A program made the position numbers and the translations under genes. Positions 1-29,400 of a DNA stretch of 64,000 bases are shown piece by piece. Origin of the DNA: Desmodesmus armatus (lineage: Eukaryota; Chlorophyta; Chlorophyceae; Sphaeropleales; Scenedesmaceae); assembly GCA_007449985.2 (NCBI GenBank), contig VIIQ02000078.1, positions 248,001 to 312,000 of the forward strand. Reading direction: 5' to 3'. The notes below the pieces were generated by a model. It made no database searches and had not been told where the DNA came from. It saw only the letters and a list, made by a program, of their open reading frames with translations. Numbering within the stretch: position 1 is the first letter of the stretch; every line of letters begins with the position of its first letter.

Positions 1-153
1 TCTCACCCCTGGAGCCAGGTGCCGCTGCCTCAACGCCTAGCAGCGCGGCACCAACTCCCAGGCAGTTGCAGTTTGGCTCGGCTGCGCCTCAGCAGGCTGC
101 AGCAGCCAGTTCAGGGTTTACAAAGTCCTCAGGGTCAAAGGCTTTGACCCTTA

Positions 154-2868
154 GTGCCTCCATGCTGTCAGCTGCTGGAAAGTGCTGGGCAGCTGGAGCT
201 GTTGGTCTCTGGTGCGTCAGCGCTCCTGGCGCAGCAGCAGGGTGGTGGCGGCATGCCTATCCAAACCCCCAGGTCAGTGGTGGACCAGGGCAACAACAGC
301 AGGGGTCGTGGCAGCAGTCAGCAGCAGCGCAGCACAGGGCCATGCAGCGTCTGTGGGTATAGGCTGGGGCACCCTCCGAACGCAGTGTGCTACTGCGCGG
401 ACCCTGCCACAGCATACCAGCGCAACCCGGCGTGGCAGCCATCCAGCGCAACAGCTGCGCAGGGGGTCATGCGCTACGTCCAGGCGTGTGTTGCCGGAGG
501 TCTGCAGCTGCGGCTGCAGCAGGTGGTCCCACAGGTGCAGCAGCTGCTGCAGCAGGGAAGCTTCAACGCACAGGAGCGCAACAGCATCAGGCAGAGCCTT
601 ACGCAGACGCCGCTGCAGGGACTGCTTGCTGCTTTGGGTGTGCCGCTGGTGCAGCAGCCCGGTCTGCTGCCTCAGCCGCCAGCACAGCAGCAGCAGCAGC
701 AGCAGCTGACTGCTGTCCCGCAGCAGCAACAGCAGCAGCCGCTGATGCTCCCGGCGCCACCCTACGTGGGAGCTGCGCAGCTGCCCAGCAGCCAACCCGG
801 CAGCAGCAGCGCTACATGCCCACAGTATGACAACAGCTTGTTCTACTCCATGGCAGCGCTCAGCAGCTGCTACGACACAGCAGATCCCGAGCAGCCGCTG
901 GCCTATGTGGCTGAAACAAGGGGACAGGCTCGCAGCCGGCTAGCAGAGCTGGTTGGCTTTGTGCCCAAAGCAGCAGCAGCGCCAGATCCCAACACAGCAG
1001 CTAGGGGCAGGCACCAGGGAGTGCAAGCAGAGCAGCAGCAATCCAGCAGCAGCGGAGGGTCCGGGCTGGGGGTAGCAACCCCGCAGTCGGATGCCCTTGT
1101 CTCTGTGCTGCAACAGCTGTGCGCCATGCCGATGGGCGAGGTGCTGCAGCTGCTGTTCACGGCACTGACACAGCCACCCACAGCCTCTCACTCACAGCAC
1201 GCAGTTGCGCTTGCAGCTGCTGCCAGCAGCAGCAGCAGGGGCACCCCGTCCCAGCTGCTGCAGGGGAGCAGCAGCAGCAGTAGTAGCAGCAGCGAGGAGG
1301 GCAACATCGAAACAGCACTCACCATACGGCCAGGCTTTGCGCTGCCGCGGCAGGTGAACCACAAGCAGTATATGGGGCGACGGCGGTGCCTCAACCGCAT
1401 AGTGGACACCCCGCCAGGGACCCCAGCACACCTTACCATCGTCATCCCTGGCGCAGCAGGAGTGCCAGACCGCAGCATCCCAGCCAGCGGCACAGTCTAC
1501 GATGACGGCTGCAACGATGCATTCTTTACACAGGCCCACCTGCAGGCCAATGCAGCTCCCTTCGAGCCTAGGGAGGGCAGCATGCTGCAGAGTGACGGCC
1601 ACAGCCGCCAGGTCATCGCAGGCTACACGCTGCCAATGGATTTCATATTTGCACCCTACTCGTCACAGCCGCTGCGCCTGCGCAAGCGGGTCGCCGTGCT
1701 GAAGGGAGACACAGGAGGGCTCTTCAACCTGTGCCTGGGCACAGAGACGCTCAAGGAGGTGTATGCGTTCGTGCACCCCCTGTTCTCACACCTGTGCTGG
1801 TACCCTGATGCACCCCGGGACTTCTCCAGGCTGCATGGGGTGCCAGTGACACTGCACTACCCCGACAGCACCTACCTGCCGGGGCTGCCACAGCAGGGCA
1901 TCACAGCGCAGGCACGCACGGGTGTGGAGCAGCTGGCAGCAGCAGCGCAGCTGCTCAGCCCACCGGTGCACGCGGTGCTGCTGGAGCTGGCAGGCACGGG
2001 GTTCCTGCTGCCTGCTCTATGCGGAAGGCTTGCTAGCAGCTGCTCAGGCAGCTGCAGCGCCCCCGCTGCCGCAGCAGCAACACAGGCAGGGAGCAGCATT
2101 GGGAGCAGCAAGGTTGGGGAGCAGGGCGAGCAGCAGTCGGAGGCAGCAGCAGAGGCCAGCAGTTCCTCTGCAGCGCCTCAGGGGAGCAAGCAAACCGCCT
2201 CCGCGTCCAGCAGCAGCGCAGCAGCGGAAGCGCCCACAGCTGGGGCGGGCATCGACGGGTTTGATCCCACCGGTGCTGAGGAGGTTGTCCACCCACCTCT
2301 GCTGCACTGCTGCAGTGCAGCGTGTGCGCTGTGCGTGGTCATCGTGGCAGGCCTGTTCTATTTCTGCGTGGACAAGCCCCTGTGCGGGTGGCCCTCCTAC
2401 CTCTTCCAGCGCCTGCTGGCAGCAGCCAGCCAGCCGGTGTGGCAGCCTAACAACAGGGCGCAGCCAGTCGCTCCCAGCCCCCGAGGCAGGCGAGTTTGCC
2501 GACCCGACCATGCAGGCACTCCCAGCCGCAAGCGCCGGCACAGCCAGCAACGGGACAACAGCCGGTGGGCACGCTATGCAGCACGCATGCGACAGTGGTG
2601 CAGCAGCCGCCACGCCTTCAGTGGCAGTGCCGTGTTTGCACGGTTGGCGCTCTTTCTGCTGCTGTTGTGCACGTCCTGCACAGTAACGGCTTCAGCCATG
2701 CAGCTGCCCTCAGCGCTGGGCCTTGGTGGCTCTCTCAGCAGCAGCCTGCAACGCATGCAGCTGGGCACAGCTGACCAAGGGCTGGCTGAGCAGGCTATGC
2801 AGCTGCTGGGCCACGAGCTAGGGGCCCTGCACCGCAGTTGTTTTCGCAGCTGCGGGGCAGCAGGATGA
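154..2868 (+). CDS. Gag-protease polyprotein of the Ty3/gypsy element (5' part uncertain)
   Basis: A 904-residue frame rich in Gln, Ala and Ser. Around residue 64 there is a zinc-knuckle-like Cys/His cluster, CSVCGYRLGHPPNAVC, one residue longer per spacer than the usual C-x2-C-x4-H-x4-C. Residues about 445-540 read as a retropepsin: a strand ending in VYDDGCNDAFF in the place of the usual D-S/T-G active site, then LFNLCLGTETL, which fits the second conserved strand (usually I-L-G). The Ser/Thr after the catalytic Asp is replaced by Asp. Two hydrophobic stretches (about residues 720-745 and 830-855) have no obvious gag role. No ATG is present at the listed start: the frame opens with GTG after a stop at 145-147, and frame 3 is open from the window edge to beyond 200. 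The true start is therefore probably upstream, with a frameshift. Calling it Gag rests on position and the zinc knuckle; the protease call is moderately firm. Confidence 0.7.
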   Translation: MPPCCQLLESAGQLELLVSGASALLAQQQGGGGMPIQTPRSVVDQGNNSRGRGSSQQQRSTGPCSVCGYRLGHPPNAVCYCADPATAYQRNPAWQPSSATAAQGVMRYVQACVAGGLQLRLQQVVPQVQQLLQQGSFNAQERNSIRQSLTQTPLQGLLAALGVPLVQQPGLLPQPPAQQQQQQQLTAVPQQQQQQPLMLPAPPYVGAAQLPSSQPGSSSATCPQYDNSLFYSMAALSSCYDTADPEQPLAYVAETRGQARSRLAELVGFVPKAAAAPDPNTAARGRHQGVQAEQQQSSSSGGSGLGVATPQSDALVSVLQQLCAMPMGEVLQLLFTALTQPPTASHSQHAVALAAAASSSSRGTPSQLLQGSSSSSSSSSEEGNIETALTIRPGFALPRQVNHKQYMGRRRCLNRIVDTPPGTPAHLTIVIPGAAGVPDRSIPASGTVYDDGCNDAFFTQAHLQANAAPFEPREGSMLQSDGHSRQVIAGYTLPMDFIFAPYSSQPLRLRKRVAVLKGDTGGLFNLCLGTETLKEVYAFVHPLFSHLCWYPDAPRDFSRLHGVPVTLHYPDSTYLPGLPQQGITAQARTGVEQLAAAAQLLSPPVHAVLLELAGTGFLLPALCGRLASSCSGSCSAPAAAAATQAGSSIGSSKVGEQGEQQSEAAAEASSSSAAPQGSKQTASASSSSAAAEAPTAGAGIDGFDPTGAEEVVHPPLLHCCSAACALCVVIVAGLFYFCVDKPLCGWPSYLFQRLLAAASQPVWQPNNRAQPVAPSPRGRRVCRPDHAGTPSRKRRHSQQRDNSRWARYAARMRQWCSSRHAFSGSAVFARLALFLLLLCTSCTVTASAMQLPSALGLGGSLSSSLQRMQLGTADQGLAEQAMQLLGHELGALHRSCFRSCGAAG

Positions 2869-2878
2869 AGAGCAGCAG

Positions 2879-5197
2879 GTGCACTGGTACAGGGCAGACC
2901 CCTCCGCCCTGGACCAGTTGGGCACAGAGGGGGAGACTGAAGAACCGTATGATTCGCGCTGGTCAGTCAATCCGGATGGACAGCAAATCTTAGGTAATCA
3001 CCCAGCAGCATCTGCAGCAGAGCAGCACAGGCTGCTGCAGATCCTCAAGGAGTTACGGCACGCCTTTGCCTACTCCCTGAAGGACTTGCCGGGGTATTCA
3101 GGGGTACTGGGGCCAGCACACTTCGACCTGAAGGAGGAGAAACCAATGTGGCAGGCACCCAGGCAGTACACCGATGAGGAGCTGTCAGTGGGTGACAGCA
3201 AGGTGCAGGAAATGCTGGCAGGGGATATTATTTATGAGGTGCCGACCACCGTCCGGCATGCCTCAGCGCCGACGCTGCCTATGAAGCGCGCGCCTGACGG
3301 CAGCTGGACGGACAAACGGTTCGCCATAGACATGCGGCACATCAACAGCAACACAGTGCCAGACCGCTACGGCATGCCGCTGCCAGAGGACCTGTTCCGG
3401 CGCATGCGGGGCGCCAAGGTCCTCTCGAAGCTTGACTGCCGTAGCGGCTTCTTCCAGATAGAGCTGGACCCCCCAAGCCAGATGCACACGGTGTTCCACT
3501 GGCGGGGGAAGTGCTATGCGTTCCGCCGCCTGCCGTTTGGGCATGTGTCAGCAACAGCCATTTTCCAGCGCCGCATAGAGATGGAGCTGCAGGCAGCGGG
3601 GTTGGCGGACAGGTGCTGTGTCTTTGTAGATGACATCTGCATCTACACTGACACAGTGGAGGAGCACCTGCAGGTGCTGCAGCAACTGTTGCAGCATCTG
3701 CACAAGGTGGGGCTCAGGGTGCACCCAGCCAAGAGCATCCTGCTCACTGACTGCCTGCCCTACCTGGGTCACCTGGTCACAGCTACAGAGCTCCGGCCAG
3801 ACCCAGCCAAGGTGGCAGCCATGGTCGCTCTGCAGCCGCCCAACAGCATCAAGCGCCTGCAGGCCCACTTAGGCCTCTTAAATTACTACAGATGCTACAT
3901 CCCTTACTTCAGCCACGCTGCGCAGCCGCTGTATGCGTTGCTGCGCAAGGGCGCGCAGTTCGTGTGGGGGGACGAACAGCAGCAAGCCTACCAGCGCCTT
4001 AAGGCAGCCCTCACGCAGCCGGGGCTGGCGCTGCGACAGCCCGACCCCAACAGGCCCTTCCGCCTGTACACGGACTGGAGCTGCAATGGCATAGCTGCAG
4101 TTCTGCACCAACAGGACGACAGCGGGCAAGAGCACCTGGTAGCCTGTGTCTCCAGGTCGCTCAACGACGCTGAGAAGCAGTACCCAGCGTGGAAGGGGGA
4201 GTTGCTGGCAGCAGTTTTCGGCATCAGGGCCTTCAGGCCCTACTTGATCTCAAGGCGGTTTCAGCTGCTGACAGACCATCGCGCGCTGCTGTGGATTCTC
4301 ACACAAAAAGCACCCACAGGGCAGCTGGCGCGGTGGATCCTTAGCATCTCTGAGTACCAGTTTGACCTGGTGCACAGGGCCGGCAGCAGCAATCCGGCAG
4401 ACCTGCCCAGCAGGGAGCCGATTGCCTGTGCAGCAGACTGGACTGGCAGCAGGCAGGATTCCGGTCCTCCCCAGTGTGTCATCCCCGCAGTGTACCTGCC
4501 CAATGGCACACCAGACCAGACAGTGTACAGCGAACAGGTGTTGGAGGCCCACATCCAGCAGCAGCAGCAACCCCTCACACAGCAGTCAGCAGCAGCAGCC
4601 CAGTGGTGGCGCTCGCTGCTGGCATGTGCGGCACTGGCCGACCCGCGCATTGCAGAAGCGCCAAGGCCCAGTCAGATCCTAGCTGATGCTGCTGGTGACA
4701 CCAAGCCGTCTCCAGCAGCACGACAGTATCACCATCTTTGCGCCCTCTCTGCCATCAGTGCAGCTGCCACCGCAGGGATCGACCACTTCGACCCCAGCGC
4801 AGCAGTTGCAGCCACACTGCTGGGGGGGGGGGGGGGGGTACAGGGCCCTCCGCTGTTTCGCAACAGGCTGCAGCCATGCAGCAGCCGCAACAATCAGCAC
4901 AGGTGCAGCAGCCGCAGTCGGCAGCTGCACCACGGCAACAGGCAGCTGCTGGGCAGCAGCAGCAGCAGCAGCAGCACACACCCGCAGCAGCGCAGCAAGC
5001 AGCAAGGGAGTCGTTCCTGCAACACCCTGCCAGGGCCTGGCCACAACAACAGCTCAAACAAGCAGCAGCTGGCTGGGTCGCAGCCGCCTGCAGCAGGCCA
5101 GTCCCGGCGGCAGCAGCTGCTGTGGCCGCCCCACCACTCACAGGGCTTTATGAAGGCGGCCCTGACCCAGCAGGAGTCCGTCGCACAGCGCAGCTAA
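2879..5197 (+). CDS. Reverse transcriptase and RNase H (pol) of the Ty3/gypsy element
   Basis: A 772-residue frame. It first carries the RT fingers region (KRAPDGSWTDKRFAIDMRHI). RT motif A, KLDCRSGFFQIEL, lies near residue 185 with its catalytic Asp. FRRLPFGHVSATAIFQ follows. The palm active site is CVFVDDICIYTD near residue 250, with both Asp present. RNase H starts near residue 395 with LYTDWSCNGIAAVL, has the second acidic residue in AWKGELLAAVFG, and TDHRALLWIL near residue 465. The domain closes with AGSSNPADLPSREP. All RT and RNase H acidic residues look intact. The frame is open upstream to about 2687, overlapping gag, so the listed start is only the first alternative start codon. Downstream of about 4820 the frame has left the real reading frame at a G17 tract, and its Ser/Gln tail is probably not the native protein. 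Confidence 0.9.
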   Translation: MHWYRADPSALDQLGTEGETEEPYDSRWSVNPDGQQILGNHPAASAAEQHRLLQILKELRHAFAYSLKDLPGYSGVLGPAHFDLKEEKPMWQAPRQYTDEELSVGDSKVQEMLAGDIIYEVPTTVRHASAPTLPMKRAPDGSWTDKRFAIDMRHINSNTVPDRYGMPLPEDLFRRMRGAKVLSKLDCRSGFFQIELDPPSQMHTVFHWRGKCYAFRRLPFGHVSATAIFQRRIEMELQAAGLADRCCVFVDDICIYTDTVEEHLQVLQQLLQHLHKVGLRVHPAKSILLTDCLPYLGHLVTATELRPDPAKVAAMVALQPPNSIKRLQAHLGLLNYYRCYIPYFSHAAQPLYALLRKGAQFVWGDEQQQAYQRLKAALTQPGLALRQPDPNRPFRLYTDWSCNGIAAVLHQQDDSGQEHLVACVSRSLNDAEKQYPAWKGELLAAVFGIRAFRPYLISRRFQLLTDHRALLWILTQKAPTGQLARWILSISEYQFDLVHRAGSSNPADLPSREPIACAADWTGSRQDSGPPQCVIPAVYLPNGTPDQTVYSEQVLEAHIQQQQQPLTQQSAAAAQWWRSLLACAALADPRIAEAPRPSQILADAAGDTKPSPAARQYHHLCALSAISAAATAGIDHFDPSAAVAATLLGGGGGVQGPPLFRNRLQPCSSRNNQHRCSSRSRQLHHGNRQLLGSSSSSSSTHPQQRSKQQGSRSCNTLPGPGHNNSSNKQQLAGSQPPAAGQSRRQQLLWPPHHSQGFMKAALTQQESVAQRS

Positions 5198-5474
5198 ACA
5201 CGGGCGCAGTAGCACACACCTTCTTCCCAGCAGTACAGCAGCAGGGTGTCGTGCTCTACGAGCCGTTTGGGGGTTTGTGCGCGGGGTTGGAGATGGTGCT
5301 GCGCTCAGGGTTTAGAGTGGTATGTCAGCAGTACACTCTTAGTCACACTCTAGCAGCATGAGCTCTCTTTCTTTTTTCCTTCAGCGTGTATCAGCAGACA
5401 ATTGCATGCATGCTCAACACATGAGGTACAATCATCGAGTGCTTGCTATTTATCCAGCCTTCAGTCAAGTCTAG
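4738..5474 (+). pseudogene. C-terminal pol segment with the start of a DNA-methyltransferase-like domain
   Basis: Frame 1 takes over from the RT frame at the G-tract and runs through Gln-rich sequence into VVLYEPFGGLCAGLEMVLRS, which resembles the S-adenosylmethionine-binding start of C5-cytosine methyltransferases (F-x-G-x-G/C-x-x-x-x-x-L). The frame then meets GTATGT at 5320. A 65-base segment (5320-5384) with a long pyrimidine tract and TTCAG end looks like a spliceable intron. Reading on from 5385 gives about 29 more residues, including HMRYNHRVLAIYPAF, before a stop at 5472-5474. Ty3-like elements carrying cytosine methyltransferases are known from several algae and protists. The Pro-Cys catalytic motif IV is not reached, so the domain is at best a fragment. 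The identification is inference from motif shape. Confidence 0.45.
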
Positions 5475-6006
5475 CCACAGTCCAGGCAGGCCGATCTGGC
5501 ACTGGTGCTGTCACTCGCGTCAATATCACTTGAACGCACGGTAGCCTGTTGCAATGCAAACAATGTGTCTTGGACAACTGCAACCCCAGTTGCCCACCTG
5601 TGCGTAAGGTGCAATGACCAGCCCCGGTCCTGTGGATCTCTTATGCAGCACAAGAAGTGGTGCATATCGGCTGCAACAGCAGAACATGCTGGCTGTACGT
5701 GATAACCAGCTCAGCAGCTCAATCACTGCGGCATACATCGCTGTGCCTCATGGTGACAGCACCGCCCTCACTGTACCGCACCGCAGGTGGTGTTGACCTG
5801 GACCTGCAGGAAATCATTTATGTAGCCCCACTGGCAACAGGGCACCCTGATTGAGGCTGTCTGGCAGTTTTTCAAAGCTATGCCACTCGTCAGTGACAAC
5901 TGTTGATCGGCTGACTCAGTCATTTTGTGCAGATCTCCATGCATAAGTTGAGGAGGGACACTGCCCATCAGGGCCTCTTCAACCACAGATGCCGTGCTGG
6001 TCCCAC
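5475..6006. other. Junction between the retroelement and POLQ, no coding signal recognised
   Basis: POLQ polymerase motifs B (K-x6-Y-G) and C (H-D-E) were looked for in all three minus frames between the exon ending at 6007 and the retroelement, and were not found. No LTR end or target-site duplication was recognised. On the minus strand an acceptor-like TTTCCTGCAG lies near 5806-5815, but the frames behind it stop quickly and do not resemble family A polymerases. Confidence 0.5.
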
Positions 6007-25661
<19,655 letters not shown>

Positions 25662-26406
25662 CTGCTGCTCCTTCTGCTGCTGCCGCTGTGATTGATCGGA
25701 GCCTCAGCTCTCACAGCACACGGCTGTGCCATCCACAGTTTGCTGCTGGTGGATGGCAGGACATCAAGCCTGGTGCGCATACGGTGTTAGCACACGCCTT
25801 TGATAACATTGATGCGCCGCATAGCGGATGTACACAATTGTATAGGCCCTGCATTGCGTTACGTTTGTCCGAGGATTGAGGCGTGCTGAGCATGCTGTGG
25901 CTCGCGGTTTTCAGCTAGGTTGGCAGGAAAACGCGCTTCATTGCAATTCAAACCTACAGGTCACCTGTGCACATTCATGTGCCTGGCTGATGTCTCTCAA
26001 CGTTTGGTTGAGAAAGCATGGGACCGGCCAGCTGACCGTAATGTCATACCCCCCCATGTCATACCCCCCTTACAGTAGGGGACTGCATACCCCTGAAACT
26101 GCGCGTCCTTCCTGCGTCTCCCGCCTTGGCACAGCGAAGAGTGACTGTGGACACCGCGGTTCAGTTACTGTAATTTTCAGTGATTGCGGGGGTCAGTGAC
26201 TTTTTTAAAAGCGTGCTGCAAGCTGATTGAGGGGAAACGCCCACATCTTGCAAGCCTTTCCAACATATTCCTGATCTCGCACAGTCATCTCCCTTCCACT
26301 CTTGCGCAGTATCGTCCGGCAGCCATCCTCTTGAGCTGTTGAGGGCCCTATCATGCTGGTAGTCATGATGCCTCGCTTATGCTTGCCGGGGTGATCCACA
26401 CCCACG
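25662..26406. promoter_or_regulatory. Head-to-head intergenic region, POLQ and TKL kinase
   Basis: About 745 bases between two divergent start codons, so it should hold both promoters. A duplicated CATACCCCCC(A/C)TGT motif lies at 26045-26075 and a TTTTTTAAAAG run near 26201-26211. No TATA box of clear position was recognised. Confidence 0.5.
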
Positions 26407-29400
26407 ATGCGGAACGAAAAGACAGCAGTTGCAGTAACATCCAGCACAGCAGCACCAGGCCTTGCAGGCTGCCTGCTGCTGCTGTGCTGGATGGCCTTCC
26501 TCAGCATTGTGCCCATGGGTTGTGTGGCTCTGCCGTTGTGCCAGCCAGTCTATGAGGTGGACCGATACAGGGTAAAAGCAGATTGTACATGGCCACAGCA
26601 GATGAAGCTACCAAGCCACGACGTCCTGGTTGCAGCTGCTAGATCAGCTGCTAACCTTCCTGCTTTGAATCTGGCGCATGGTGCCAAGCCTGGCAATGAT
26701 GCAGGTGAGCACGAAGCAGCAGCGCAACCCCCTGCCGTGCCAATTTTGAACACTCCTCGCTGACCGTTTCCACTGTCCTCCTGTTCCTGCAGACTACAGG
26801 CTCACACTGAAGCGGCTTGTGCTGAGGGGAATGACGCTTTCACCCTTGTCAGGGGAGGGCGGCCTGCCAAGGCTACTGCCTCTGGGCATGTTTGCAGCTG
26901 TGCCGCGCAGCATTTCGTTGTATGATGTTCGCTTCGTGGTTTCGGAGCCGGTGTTTGCAGAATACATCAGGTTCTTTAGCCAGCAGCTGCGCACAGCCAG
27001 GGATGAGACGGCTGGACCTGGTTTGCACACTGTGAGTGCTGACCTGTTCTGCCCCGTATGCTCTGACCTGGTGCAGTGGTTTTGGTTGACTTGAAACAGC
27101 TGTCACGCAACAGTAGCAGCAGGAGTGTCATTGTCTTTTCAGCGCCGGATAGCATGCCTGCTGCATGCATGGAATGTGTCTTCAGCACATGTTCCTGCAG
27201 CACCTCCCTTGCTGGGTTCGCGAGCAACTAACAACAGCAATCTCATGTGTGCTGCTGTGGCCTTGAATGTTGTCCTGCAGGACAACTCAAGCGTGCTGAA
27301 CATCCCATACTGGTCAGACAATACAACGGAGGTGTTCTCTCTCACAATAATCAGCGGGGCGTGCAACATCCCATCAGCAGGCGGGCTCCCCTGGTCGGCC
27401 TCTGTCAAGGCTTTCCCCAGCACGCCAGGCTGCCGCATACGCGTTGTGGACAACACAACCCTCGTGCCCACCTTACTGCGGGACGCTGCAGAGGCCACCC
27501 ACGAGATGCTGTTGATCCGTGTCATCGCCAACATCACCCTAGGGCCAGGAATCCTGCGCGCCATTCCCATCCGACGGCCCATCCTGCTGCTCGGGATGGT
27601 GTCAGCGGCCACGTCCATCGATCTAGGCATGGTCGTCAATCAGTTGAATGTGACGCTACCTCATGGGCAGATCACCTGGCAAGGCCTAGTGCTGGAGAAT
27701 CTGGCACCAGGTCAGTGTAGGGTGCAGGGTTCATCCCATGTTGGGTTCTCATGTTGGGTGGGAGGGATGTTGCACAGCAAGCATACTGCTGCTGCTGCCG
27801 GCTTGAATTTGCGCCGATGTCAGCAGTAGTGGTGTGAAGTGCTCAGTGATCTGCTGTGGGGAGTCTCAAGCTGGGAGTACAGCAGAGCAGCAGAGCTTTA
27901 GTGCCAGCTGAAACAAGGGGCACTCACGCACACTGTGTTATTGTCGTATACTCAAATGATCCTCACATACGACAGTTGAACAGTGTCCGTGAGTACCCCT
28001 TGTGACAGCTGGCACTGAGCTGCACTGTTTGTAAGAAACCGGAATCATTGATGTTACCCTAGCCAACGCACCAGAACACACCATCATCGACTGCTGGCAT
28101 GACCAGCACTCACTGACACTGACTGAGTCTGTCTGGTGTTGTACTTTTGTGGGCGATGTATATGTGTATCGTGCAGGTGATGCTGTTTCCAGCCTTGTTG
28201 CCCCGCCGTTCAGCACGACAGTATCAAGCAATGTGTGGGCTATGTACTGCAACCGGTGAGGATCTTTGGCAATCACCATGCAGCATCCTGTCCGGCCATC
28301 AGCGGGCTGCAGGTGGACAGCTGTGCTGGCAGCAAGCAGTCATGCACAGCAGCAAGCTGCCTGTTCTGGCAATAGCATGCCAGTCAGAGTGCGAGTGCTG
28401 CAACTTGCAGTGCTGCGCACAGCACAGCAGTTGCAACCGCCGACCTTTCCGTCACAGATGTTGCCCGCACAGCTGGGCTTGCTGATTTTGCAGGAGGATG
28501 AATCGGCTTTTTGCCATGCATGCTGAGCACCTATTGCATGTCCATGTGTGCTGAGCACCTGTCGCATGTACATGCGTGCTGAGTCTCAGCACCCGCCTTA
28601 TGCATGTGCCCTTCCTGCAGGTCGGCTTCCTCCTGCCTGAACCTCAACAACGTCACACTCGTGGTCCCTACCCAAGAGGAGCTAAACTACCAAGCCTTCA
28701 TGTACACCATGTTCAACAGCCCTGCACCGGCACTGAAAGAGCTCACCAGCTTCTACCGAGATGATCTGCACACTTCCGTCATCCAGGTGTGTGTCCGCCC
28801 CATGAACTTGGATGGGCCAAGCGTTCAGCCAGGCCTGTGGTGTGAGAACCTGTCGTGTGAGGGCGTGTTTGTAGGGATGCTTCACGTGCTAGGCATGTTG
28901 CGTGCAGGTGTTGTTGACCAGGCAAGGCAACACATCAGTCGCTGTGGTGGTAAACTCCATGCATGCCTCAGCGGTGGGCATCCCATCAGCTGCCAAGTGT
29001 GCTCAGCTGTGGCTTCGCCCAGCATGAACCTACTGTGTTATCTGCAGTGGGGGTGCAAACAGTGCCAGAGTGATCCATGCCTGCCACAGTTTGCTTGATT
29101 ACGATGCACTGTCGTGCCTGTCCGTGTGGTGTACTGTTGCAGTTTGTTGCTGGTCCTGGGAATGACACACTAACTGTCATACGCTTGCTCAGCACAGGTG
29201 CGTGTTGTGTGCAAAGAGGGCTATCAGGGGGCTGTGGCGTCACACTGTTTGCTTTTTTGAGGCTTTTTTGCCTCACAAATCGGCATGCCCACACTGTCCC
29301 TTTGAGGGTGTAGGGCGGTGCTGCAGACCCGGTGGTGAACTCTGCTTTCATAAGTCAACCAGTATCTTGCGCTGATTTTCAGCTAGCTCAGCCTTATCAC

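Larger units (their letters stand above)
1..5474 (+). mobile_element. Ty3/gypsy LTR retrotransposon, decayed, 5' end outside the window
   Basis: Open frames in the order gag-like, aspartic protease, reverse transcriptase, RNase H and a methyltransferase-like start identify a Ty3/gypsy-class element. The order protease-RT-RNase H is seen directly. No LTR, primer-binding site or integrase (HHCC plus D,D-35-E) can be recognised, so the left end lies outside the window and the right end is truncated or replaced. The reading frame changes near position 200 (frame 3 to 1), between 2687 and 2868 (frame 1 to 2) and in a G17 tract at 4822-4838 (frame 2 to 1). The middle switch could be programmed frameshifting, because both frames are open over about 180 bases. 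The others look like decay. The element lies antisense to POLQ and against its 3' side. Confidence 0.88.
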
